A DNA stretch of 5,903 bases from Magnetominusculus dajiuhuensis. Its GTDB lineage: Bacteria; Nitrospirota; Thermodesulfovibrionia; Thermodesulfovibrionales; Magnetobacteriaceae. A program made the position numbers and the translations under genes. The stretch spans positions 1 to 5,903 of the forward strand of contig NZ_JBJUSG010000174.1 in NCBI RefSeq assembly GCF_046044395.1. Reading direction: 5' to 3'. The notes under the pieces are model-generated. The model was not told where the DNA came from and ran no database searches. It worked only from the letters and a program-made list of their open reading frames with translations. This document shows, piece after piece, positions 1 through 5,310 of this stretch (position 1 is the first letter of the stretch; every line of letters starts with the position of its first letter).

Positions 1-49
1 GCCTGTACGGTTCGGAGGGAGGGGAGGTGAGAGCCTTCCCTACCCCTAT
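1..49 (+). mobile_element. 3' end of a group II intron (domain V 3' strand and domain VI), 5' part outside the window
   Basis: TACGGTTC at 6-13 matches the 3' strand of group II intron domain V, which normally pairs with GAGCCGTA. A 3-nt linker follows, then a domain VI-like hairpin: 17-27 (GGGAGGGGAGG) pairs with 34-45 across a 6-nt loop. The only unpaired base in that stem is A42. With the intron ending in CTAT at 49, A42 has 7 nt after it, the usual branch-point position. Sequence after 49 aligns with the second repeat copy from 5701 on, which supports 49/50 as the 3' splice junction. Catalytic domains I-IV, most of domain V and any reverse transcriptase gene would lie to the left. A class C intron is plausible because the inferred target follows a hairpin, but class cannot be fixed from 49 bases. 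Confidence 0.7.
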
Positions 50-62
50 TGTCTCAGCACAT

Positions 63-182
63 CCTCAAGCCAAATACGATTCCGGACAAGCCGGAATGAC
101 GACAAGACAAGAAGGGTGATGACAATTTTTTGTCGCGGAGTGAGATAAAATATATTATTGTAGGTATGATTTAGAAATGGAA
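63..182. repeat. Dispersed ~120 bp repeat, copy 1 (left)
   Basis: Aligns without gaps to 5717-5836 at a constant offset of 5654; by hand count about 12 of 118 positions differ from 63 to 180 (roughly 90% identity). It contains a perfect palindrome ATTCCGG-acaag-CCGGAAT at 79-97, a GACAA-tttt-TTGTC hairpin at 121-134 and a TCGC-gga-GTGA hairpin at 133-143. Homology fades past 182. To the left, similarity resumes in short patches (TGTCTC at 50-55) up to the intron junction. It encodes no protein of its own, but supplies the last codons and stop of the small ORF at 171-263. Direct orientation relative to the right copy. Confidence 0.88.
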
Positions 183-263
183 TAAGAAGATTTCTATGAC
201 AATCGAATCATCCGTTTTTTTGGTATCTAAATAATCACGTACGATGTTCTTCAAGTCTTTCAT
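171..263 (-). CDS. Small ORF of 30 codons, unknown, probably truncated by the repeat
   Basis: Not recognised. It starts with ATG at 263-261, preceded by AGGAG (minus strand of 272-276) with 8 nt spacing, a better ribosome binding site than several long genes here. It begins MKDLKNIVRDYLD, is charged and probably helical through the middle, and ends in a hydrophobic IEIFLFHF. The last codons (FHF and the TAA stop) lie inside the repeat, so the reading frame may once have been longer and been cut by repeat insertion. It starts 28 nt after the Rpn stop codon on the same strand, so co-transcription is likely. It could be a 5' gene remnant, a genuine small protein, or chance. Confidence 0.4.
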   Translation of the reverse strand: MKDLKNIVRDYLDTKKTDDSIVIEIFLFHF

Positions 264-291
264 TTTTAAAGCTCCTGATTTATTGGATGTA

Positions 292-609
292 TTATATGCC
301 CTTCCCCAAAAAATCCTTCAACTCATCAACTGAACCGGCTTTCCTGATAAGATTTTTGAACTCCTCTATTTTATCTAAAGAATCTATAACTCTAACCATA
401 TCCATCAGCTCAAGCCCGGCTGAACCATACTTGAGTTCAAGTCCTAACTCTATTCCCTCAAGTAAGCCTTTCCGTTGTCCCTTAAGCAACCCTTGCTGCT
501 CCCCCTTAAGCAATCCTCTCTGTTGTCCCTTAAGCAACCCTTGCTGCTCCCCCTTTAGCAACCCTTGCTTAAATCTTACATCTCTCTCCATATCATACAT
601 TAGTGCCAT
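292..609 (-). CDS. Candidate in-frame internal product of the Rpn gene (RpnS-like short form)
   Basis: In-frame ATG at 609-607 (Met204 of the long protein) would give a 105-residue protein sharing the stop of the long form. It carries the five GLLKGxxx repeats (its residues 16-55) and the DUF4351-like tail, and lacks the nuclease domain. TAAGGAGG, fully complementary to the usual anti-Shine-Dalgarno, ends 8 nt before this ATG. The ATG codons at Met207 and Met210 are alternative starts. In published E. coli Rpn systems a separately translated C-terminal domain (RpnS) binds and blocks the full-length nuclease (RpnL), and carries amino-acid repeats that vary in number. By analogy this would be an intragenic antitoxin. 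The start signal is seen directly; expression and function are inference. Confidence 0.5.
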   Translation of the reverse strand: MALMYDMERDVRFKQGLLKGEQQGLLKGQQRGLLKGEQQGLLKGQRKGLLEGIELGLELKYGSAGLELMDMVRVIDSLDKIEEFKNLIRKAGSVDELKDFLGKGI

Positions 610-1218
610 TTCCTCTGCCTCCTTAAGTATCTCGCCCTGTAAATCCCTCAACTGCGACAGGACTTCCACCTGTCTTATGTATTTGCCCCTAAGTGTTTCC
701 TCCGGCACCAGTTCTTTTAACCGGCTCAATATATCCCGTACGAATATTTTAACACCTTTCTTCTGATAATTGCACAAAATTGAGATTATCACCTCTTCAG
801 GTTTATCTGAATATAAAAATTTCTCACAGTCAACATCGCGCATATCTATCAGGTTATACTTATGAGTTGTTGTTTCAGAGGAGAGGCTGTCTTTCATCGT
901 GAGCGGCTCGTTACCGATATAAAATACGTATTGCAGCGGCGCAATCCCGTGAACCTCCGAGAGATAAACCCAATACCGCAGCTCCCTGTAAACCATCTTT
1001 GAATAGTTTGTTGCCTGAAACTCTATGTGAAGCAGAGAAATGGTACCATCTTCCAGCTCTACCTGCAAAATAAAGTCGGCCTCGCGTTCGTCTGTTATCT
1101 GAAGTTTAGTCTCTATTGCCGTAGATTTAACGATTTTCAAGCCGATTACCTCTGTTATCAGGGTATCTACGACATCCTTCAGGATTTCTTTTATAATTTT
1201 ATCGTAACGTTTGGGCAT
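292..1218 (-). CDS. Rpn-family PD-(D/E)XK nuclease (recombination-promoting nuclease / putative transposase family)
   Basis: A 308-residue protein. The N-terminal region (about 1-150) has the Rpn / PD-(D/E)XK nuclease signature: acidic residue D48 in EADFILQVE, then HIEFQ with E66 and Q68 as the likely E-x-Q catalytic pair. A helical linker (about 155-218) leads into five 8-residue repeats of the form GLLKGxxx (219-258), then a C-terminal tail resembling the DUF4351 domain common at the end of such proteins (about 259-306). Known Rpn proteins are DNA endonucleases; several act as toxins in phage defence. The ATG is 5 nt after the cbiE stop and has no clear Shine-Dalgarno, only a weak GGTAG, so translation may depend on coupling to cbiE. 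A strong internal start at codon 204 is annotated separately. Family assignment is firm; exact cellular role is not known. Confidence 0.85.
   Translation of the reverse strand: MPKRYDKIIKEILKDVVDTLITEVIGLKIVKSTAIETKLQITDEREADFILQVELEDGTISLLHIEFQATNYSKMVYRELRYWVYLSEVHGIAPLQYVFYIGNEPLTMKDSLSSETTTHKYNLIDMRDVDCEKFLYSDKPEEVIISILCNYQKKGVKIFVRDILSRLKELVPEETLRGKYIRQVEVLSQLRDLQGEILKEAEEMALMYDMERDVRFKQGLLKGEQQGLLKGQQRGLLKGEQQGLLKGQRKGLLEGIELGLELKYGSAGLELMDMVRVIDSLDKIEEFKNLIRKAGSVDELKDFLGKGI
445..564 (-). repeat. In-frame tandem repeat, five 24 bp units in the Rpn gene
   Basis: Five consecutive 24 bp units encode GLLKGEQQ, GLLKGQQR, GLLKGEQQ, GLLKGQRK and GLLEGIEL. Units 1 and 3 resemble each other, as do 2 and 4, so the array looks like a duplicated 48 bp block plus a diverged fifth unit. 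Because 24 and 48 are multiples of three, gain or loss of units keeps the frame. The glycine spacing and polar ends suggest an extended or helical linker between the nuclease and the C-terminal tail. Confidence 0.92.
618..625 (-). promoter_or_regulatory. Strong internal ribosome binding site within the Rpn gene
   Basis: On the minus strand this reads TAAGGAGG, an exact eight-base consensus Shine-Dalgarno, 8 nt upstream of the in-frame ATG at 609-607. It encodes part of the peptide ILKEAEE, so it could be a coding coincidence. However, it is the best Shine-Dalgarno noticed anywhere in the window, while the annotated Rpn start has almost none. Confidence 0.6.
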
Positions 1219-1223
1219 TGGCG

Positions 1224-1856
1224 CTACCGTAACATTTTAATAACAATGAGTTCCTTGCCCGCAGACATTATTGTCTCAATCGCGTCGGGGTGTTTTATCT
1301 CTATTATTTTTTCGCCGTCCCTTGTCAGGTTTTGGCAGACGTATATGTCACGTTCCATGCTGAATAGTCCTAACGGCAGCAGGGCGTTTAAAATCGCTCG
1401 CGCCGTGTTTTGTTTATCGCAGAGGATGACGGCCTTGGGGCATTGCAGACACTCCTCTGCCCCCTCTATCTGTCTGCCGTGAAATGAAAACACCCTCACA
1501 TCAAGCCATGATTCCTTAATTTTCGCAAACGCGGCCTGTATGGACGACACACCGGGGATTACCTCAAGCACTGAGGCCTTGCCAAACCGGTCGCATATTG
1601 TTTGCGATAAGCTGAAAATGCCGGCGTCGCCGGTTACTAATACGCCGACATCTCTGTCTTCGTGCCGTTGGATTAGATTAATTATCTCTTCTATCCGGTT
1701 TTCCTCGATGGCGTTGTCTGATGGGGCGATATCAAGGGCGGCAAGCTGCCCGCGCGTCCCAATTAATATGTCACATGCCCTTGCCCTCTTAACGGCGGCA
1801 TAGGTCATATATTCAGCGCCTCCGGGGCCTGCGCTTATCACCGTTATTTTGTACAC
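1224..1856 (-). CDS. cbiE: Cobalt-precorrin-7 C5-methyltransferase CbiE
   Basis: A 210-residue SAM-dependent tetrapyrrole methyltransferase of the CbiE / CobL N-terminal type, methylating C5 of the corrin ring late in cytoplasmic anaerobic cobalamin synthesis. Visible marks are the N-terminal SAGPGG loop (8-13), VTGDAGIFS (74-82), the IPGVSSIQAAFA segment (100-111) and the CbiE-typical SWLDVRVFSFHGR (116-128). Length is normal for stand-alone CbiE; the CbiT domain found fused in CobL is absent and no separate cbiT follows. The start is GTG (1856-1854), with AGGAG at minus strand 1864-1868, 7 nt upstream. The gene overlaps the end of cbiD by 13 bp, so the two are translationally linked. The next gene downstream is the Rpn nuclease, after only 5 nt. 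Confidence 0.92.
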   Translation of the reverse strand: MYKITVISAGPGGAEYMTYAAVKRARACDILIGTRGQLAALDIAPSDNAIEENRIEEIINLIQRHEDRDVGVLVTGDAGIFSLSQTICDRFGKASVLEVIPGVSSIQAAFAKIKESWLDVRVFSFHGRQIEGAEECLQCPKAVILCDKQNTARAILNALLPLGLFSMERDIYVCQNLTRDGEKIIEIKHPDAIETIMSAGKELIVIKMLR

Positions 1857-2878
1857 GCGGCCGCTCCTATGGGCTGTTTTTTCATATTAAACAACAATAC
1901 ATCCACCGATGAAAACCCGTAAAGAGTCTTTATTTTAGCGGCTATATCGTAGGCCAGAGAATTAAATTTCTCTGTATTTTGCACATGTCCGATAATCTGC
2001 TCAACGGTGTTATATTCCCCTTTGAGGCCGAAATATTTTGCGACAAAACCCGCCGCCTGCGGGGATTTCCCCGAATGTGTGTTGAAATAACCCATCAGGA
2101 GCTTTGCAAGTTTACCGGGATGCCCGCCGATTACGACCTCTCTAAAACCCTTAGTCGCAGCGTAATGAAGAGAATCGCCAATAAAATTGCTCATTTGCAC
2201 GACATGCACCCCGTGGAAAATTGACCTGAGCGAATCCTCACCAATCTTACCGGGCGACAGATATACCCGCAACGAGTTCTCCTCATACGCCACATCAAGA
2301 TCGCATCTGATGGTTGCCCTAATGGCCTCCACGCTCATAGGCTCAACAATTCCGGTGGTGCCGATTATTGAGATACCACCAAGTATGCCAAGCCTGCTGT
2401 TAAACGTCTTCCCGGCAGCCCTCTGGCCATCAGGCACGATTATCTCCACCTCTATAAGGCCATTTGGGACGGCCTCTCTGACGGCGGTTCGTATCATCGC
2501 CAAAGGGACGGGATTGATGGCGTGCGCACCGACGGGGATTTGAAGTCCGGCCTTTGTGACTATACCGACGCCGTCGCCACCTTTTATTATTACCTCAGCG
2601 CCGTCGTGATTAATCACCCTGATGGCCGCGGTTATCTCAAGGCCGTTGGTGGCGTCAGGGTCGTCGCCGCCGTCTTTTATTACAGAGGCGGTGCTTCTGT
2701 CTTTGCTGTCATGGCGGCTTGCAGCGCGTATATTTATCGCAAGCGTACTAATCCCCCCGGGCAGCGTTACGCTGACCACCTCTGGAAGCCGTCCGCTGAG
2801 CGCCATGATGGCGGCGGCCTTTGCCGCGGCGGCTGCCGCCGTCCCAGTTGTAAATCCCTTTCTGAGTGCGGGGTTCAT
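1844..2878 (-). CDS. cbiD: Cobalt-precorrin-5B C1-methyltransferase CbiD
   Basis: A 344-residue CbiD, the enzyme that methylates C1 of cobalt-precorrin-5B in the anaerobic route to cobalamin. It is not related to the canonical tetrapyrrole methylases. Family hallmarks in order: LRKGFTTGTAAAAAAKAA (5-22), VIKDGGDDPDATNG (66-79), GGDGVGIVTKAGLQIPVG (100-117) with AINPVP (120-125), NSRLGILGGISIIGTTGI (160-177) and GGHPGKLAKL (251-260). The first motif often carries a Cys after TTGT; here it is Ala14, probably tolerated. The ATG overlaps the TGA of cbiL as ATGA; AAGG lies 6 nt upstream of the start. Its end overlaps cbiE. Presence of CbiD marks the cobalt-early (anaerobic) pathway. Confidence 0.95.
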   Translation of the reverse strand: MNPALRKGFTTGTAAAAAAKAAAIMALSGRLPEVVSVTLPGGISTLAINIRAASRHDSKDRSTASVIKDGGDDPDATNGLEITAAIRVINHDGAEVIIKGGDGVGIVTKAGLQIPVGAHAINPVPLAMIRTAVREAVPNGLIEVEIIVPDGQRAAGKTFNSRLGILGGISIIGTTGIVEPMSVEAIRATIRCDLDVAYEENSLRVYLSPGKIGEDSLRSIFHGVHVVQMSNFIGDSLHYAATKGFREVVIGGHPGKLAKLLMGYFNTHSGKSPQAAGFVAKYFGLKGEYNTVEQIIGHVQNTEKFNSLAYDIAAKIKTLYGFSSVDVLLFNMKKQPIGAAACTK

Positions 2879-3588
2879 TTAGTGCCTTTGAGTTTCTTTC
2901 TCTTCACTATCGCTATGGAAAGGTACAGTGGCTCCTCTGGCAGCGGCTCAGTTAATAAGTTAAAACTCATCTGCCCGTCAAGCGTAACCCTGTTTACGAG
3001 ATATGCGGCGTTGGGAGGCGTTGATTTTATGGCCTCAATAAGTACGGGGAGTTTTTTATTTACCTTCATAAAGACGGTGGTCTGGTGTCTTTGGATCAAT
3101 CCGGCCGTCCTTTCGACATCTTCGGGGAGTTCATAGACCCCGAAATCGCCCCCCTTGCTGGTTAACGGTATGCCAAGAAGCGACGAGGCGGCGTTAATGG
3201 AGCTGATTCCAGGCACATGCACCACATTAATCCCAAGGGCAAGCAGTGTCTCTGTCAGGTAGTTCGATGTGCTGTAAATCGTGGGGTCCCCCATTGAGAC
3301 ATAGGATACCTTTCTGCCCTGGGTAATGAGCGCCTTTATATTCTGAGCCAGTGCGGTATATCTCTGCCTAAGCTCCTCCCTGTTATTGTTCATCGGGAAG
3401 TAGTACATGGTGAGTTTAGACGGCTCCACATAGTGGACGATTATGTCTTTGGCAACGCTCCTGCCGAGGGCGTCAGACTGCGGTACGATGACGTCGTCTG
3501 AGGCCTCAAGGATGCGTTTGGCCTTAATCGTCACAAGCTCAGGGTCACCCGGACCAAGCCCTATTGAGTGGACGATATTATTGTTCAT
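2875..3588 (-). CDS. cbiL: Cobalt-factor II / precorrin-2 C20-methyltransferase CbiL (CobI family)
   Basis: A 237-residue SAM-dependent methyltransferase of the CobI/CbiL family, transferring a methyl to C20 in the first committed methylation after sirohydrochlorin. Seen in sequence: SIGLGPGDPELVTIKAKRIL near the N-terminus (8-27), VSMGDPTIYSTSNYL (97-111) for SAM and substrate binding, and VPGISSINAASSLLGIPL (125-142). Companion CbiD argues for the anaerobic enzyme CbiL rather than aerobic CobI. The ATG at 3588 is fixed by an in-frame TAA 3 codons upstream, but has no evident Shine-Dalgarno; a mini-ORF ending in ATGA over this start may provide coupling. It lies 35 nt after the permease stop, and its own stop overlaps the cbiD start by 4 bp. 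Confidence 0.9.
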   Translation of the reverse strand: MNNNIVHSIGLGPGDPELVTIKAKRILEASDDVIVPQSDALGRSVAKDIIVHYVEPSKLTMYYFPMNNNREELRQRYTALAQNIKALITQGRKVSYVSMGDPTIYSTSNYLTETLLALGINVVHVPGISSINAASSLLGIPLTSKGGDFGVYELPEDVERTAGLIQRHQTTVFMKVNKKLPVLIEAIKSTPPNAAYLVNRVTLDGQMSFNLLTEPLPEEPLYLSIAIVKRKKLKGTK

Positions 3589-3620
3589 CGCAACAATTTA
3601 TCATAAATATTTATCTTCAT
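3585..3620 (-). CDS. Possible 11-codon coupling mini-ORF ahead of cbiL
   Basis: Minus-strand ATG at 3620-3618 opens MKINIYDKLLR and stops at a TGA that overlaps the cbiL start as ATGA. The last codons of the permease gene supply GAGG 8 nt before the mini-ORF ATG. cbiL itself lacks a visible ribosome binding site, so re-initiation after this mini-ORF would explain how it is translated. Short open frames arise easily by chance; no conservation evidence is available. Confidence 0.25.
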   Translation of the reverse strand: MKINIYDKLLR

Positions 3621-3623
3621 CGT

Positions 3624-4361
3624 TTATGCCTCTACGCTTCTCAACGCCCACAGCGACGTCAGAAAGAACATTATACAATAAAACACCATAAGACCGACAT
3701 ATATAAAATTCACCTCGCCCCCTGTCAGCGTTGCCCGTATGACCTTTGTAGAGTACGTAAGCGGGAACAGCGACACAAGCATCTTAAACGCGTAGGGGAG
3801 CTTGTCAATGGGATAAAATGTGCCGCAGAGAAAAATCATCGGCGTAATCACGAAGTTATTGACGAGGGCCTGTCCTGAGTGGTCTTTCACTACCATGGAA
3901 GTCGTCACGGCAAGGAATGAAAAAATAAACGTATGAAGACAGATTGCCGCGATAAATATGGGATTAAACGACAGTGTAACGTTAAAAATGTAGGCATAGA
4001 CAAATATAATAATCGTCGCCAAAAGCCCGCGAAACACACCGAACATCGCCTCGCCAATCACAATGCTGGCATGTGGGACCGGCGCGATAAGATACTCGTC
4101 AAATGTATGAAAGTAAAACCTTGATATGTTTATCTCCGCCGATATGGCAAAGCTCTGATTAAGGCTGTTCATAGTAATAAGGCCGGGAATCAAAAATGAT
4201 ATATAAGAAAGGCCGCCAACTGTAACGTCCCTGCCAAAGCCCCAACCGAAGGCGATTAAAAACAGCAGCGGCGACAGCGACGAGGAGAAAAACTGCTTGA
4301 GCGCACGTTTTCGATAAATCGTTAATTCCCTGTATAAAACGGCATAAAGCCCGTTAAACAT
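3624..4361 (-). CDS. ABC-2 type transporter permease
   Basis: A 245-residue inner-membrane protein of the ABC-2 permease superfamily (DrrB/NodJ-like size and layout). Hydrophobic segments lie at roughly 27-43, 53-72, 100-128, 133-157, 170-188 and 218-240, giving about six membrane spans. LCGTFYPIDKLP (178-189) is the conserved motif between the fifth span and the following amphipathic stretch seen in this family. It overlaps the ATPase gene by 8 bp and has an excellent ribosome binding site, GGAGGAG (minus strand of 4367-4373), 5 nt from the ATG. It presumably forms a 2+2 complex with that ATPase. Such pairs usually export lipids, polysaccharides or drugs; substrate is unknown here. Confidence 0.88.
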   Translation of the reverse strand: MFNGLYAVLYRELTIYRKRALKQFFSSSLSPLLFLIAFGWGFGRDVTVGGLSYISFLIPGLITMNSLNQSFAISAEINISRFYFHTFDEYLIAPVPHASIVIGEAMFGVFRGLLATIIIFVYAYIFNVTLSFNPIFIAAICLHTFIFSFLAVTTSMVVKDHSGQALVNNFVITPMIFLCGTFYPIDKLPYAFKMLVSLFPLTYSTKVIRATLTGGEVNFIYVGLMVFYCIMFFLTSLWALRSVEA

Positions 4362-5220
4362 TTATTCTCCTCCCCGTGAGCCGCAAAAACACATCCTCAA
4401 GTGTGACGCCGCGAACTTTACATGTATATGTTGACTTCTCAAGCGCCTGGAGGGCGTCATGGCGGCTGTCAAAGAATTCCTCCTCAATCCCATCGTCCTT
4501 ATGCACCTCAAGGACAAAGCGCCCAACTCCGTCTTTGAGTGTCTCAGGGGCGGCGTCAGTGACAATTGAGCCGTCGTTTATTATCAGCACCCGTTTGCAG
4601 AGCCTTTCGGCCTCTTCGATATAGTGGGTGGTTAGAAGAATCGTGGTATTTTTCATGCGATTTATCTTTACGATGAAATCCCATATAACGCGCCTTATCT
4701 GAGGGTCGAGGCCAACAGTAGGCTCATCAAGAAAGAGTATTTTCGGCTCATGCAGGAGGGCGCGCAAAATTACAAGCCTTCGCATCGTACCCCCGGAGAA
4801 TGACTTGACCTGGCGGTTACGGTAGTCTGTGAGGCCCGAAAAATCAAGCAATTCGTCAATCCTTGCCCTTCTGGCGGCCTTTGGTATGCCGTAGAGGATG
4901 GCGTGAAGGTAGAGGTTTTCGTAGGCGGTTAAATCACGGTCGAGATTATTTTGCTGAGGCACAACGCCGATGAGGGCCTTAGTCTTTTGAGATTCCCGCT
5001 GGAAATCACTGCCGTAGTAGTAAATCGTGCCGGAGGAGGGTTTTATCAGGCCGGTGAGCATTTTAATCGTGGTGGTCTTACCAGCGCCATTTGGGCCTAA
5101 GAGGCCGACAAACTCACCGCGGCAAAATGAAAAGCTCACGCCATCAACGGCGGCCTTATCATCTTTAATAAATGCCTTTGTCAGCCCTGAAACTTTGAGG
5201 ATGTCGTTGTTGTCGTTCAT
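4354..5220 (-). CDS. ABC transporter ATP-binding protein, DrrA/CcmA-like
   Basis: A 288-residue ATPase energising the adjacent permease. Walker A is GPNGAGKTT (42-50), the Q-loop is at Q89/Q90 in GVVPQQ, the signature is FSGGTMRR (141-148), Walker B is ILFLDEPTVGLDP (161-173) and the switch histidine is H199 in LTTHYIEEAE. The C-terminal VTLEDVFLRLTGR (272-284) is typical of the DrrA/NodI subfamily that partners ABC-2 permeases. All catalytic residues are intact. An in-frame TAG four codons upstream limits the start to the ATG at 5220. No convincing Shine-Dalgarno is seen; a 7 bp inverted repeat (5225-5231 with 5250-5256) begins just upstream of the start and could affect initiation. Confidence 0.93.
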   Translation of the reverse strand: MNDNNDILKVSGLTKAFIKDDKAAVDGVSFSFCRGEFVGLLGPNGAGKTTTIKMLTGLIKPSSGTIYYYGSDFQRESQKTKALIGVVPQQNNLDRDLTAYENLYLHAILYGIPKAARRARIDELLDFSGLTDYRNRQVKSFSGGTMRRLVILRALLHEPKILFLDEPTVGLDPQIRRVIWDFIVKINRMKNTTILLTTHYIEEAERLCKRVLIINDGSIVTDAAPETLKDGVGRFVLEVHKDDGIEEEFFDSRHDALQALEKSTYTCKVRGVTLEDVFLRLTGRRINV

Positions 5221-5276
5221 CTGAATACGCTATACGAGAGAGTTTGGGCAGCGTATGCCGCTAAGTAACCTGTCAA
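5217..5276 (-). CDS. Possible 19-codon leader ORF coupled to the ABC ATPase
   Basis: A TTG at 5276-5274, with AAGG 5 nt upstream (AAGGAGAGATTG), opens a 19-codon frame whose TGA overlaps the ATPase ATG as ATGA. The ATPase lacks its own clear ribosome binding site, and this is the only Shine-Dalgarno-like sequence in the 90 bp gap. TTG starts are uncommon and the frame is short, so this is only a candidate. The same TTGACA would also read as a -35 box, but no good -10 follows. Confidence 0.2.
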   Translation of the reverse strand: MTGYLAAYAAQTLSYSVFR

Positions 5277-5310
5277 TCTCTCCTTGTGAGAAGATTTTAT
5301 TCGCAGAGAA

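Noticed and set aside
17..45. G-quadruplex from the G-rich run at 14-27
   Set aside because: Explained better as the 5' strand of intron domain VI, since it pairs with 34-45 and leaves a branch-point-like bulged A.
79..97. ATTCCGG/CCGGAAT hairpin as a rho-independent terminator for the leftward cluster
   Set aside because: No T-tract follows on the minus strand, and the same palindrome occurs in the dispersed repeat upstream of the promoter, so it is better explained as part of a mobile repeat.
63..180. CRISPR array or attachment site
   Set aside because: Only two copies 5.65 kb apart plus one inverted arm, no regular spacers, and no integrase or tRNA gene in the window.
640..700. Internal promoter for the short Rpn form (TTGAGG upstream of GATACT)
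   Set aside because: Spacing is about 14 nt and both boxes are poor; the proposed start would also fall too close to the internal ribosome binding site.
287..766. Plus-strand frame of 159 codons opposite the Rpn gene
   Set aside because: It is the antisense shadow of the repeat array, with Ser/Pro/Cys-rich low-complexity translation, no family motif and no ribosome binding site.
2522..3136. Plus-strand frame of 204 codons across the cbiL-cbiD junction
   Set aside because: It lies opposite two well-supported overlapping genes and the translation has no recognisable domain.
5221..5310. Cobalamin riboswitch or strong promoter in the gap before the ABC ATPase
   Set aside because: No B12-box-like sequence, and the gap is too short for a full riboswitch. 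TTGACA at 5271-5276 (minus) has no acceptable -10 at 16-18 nt spacing.
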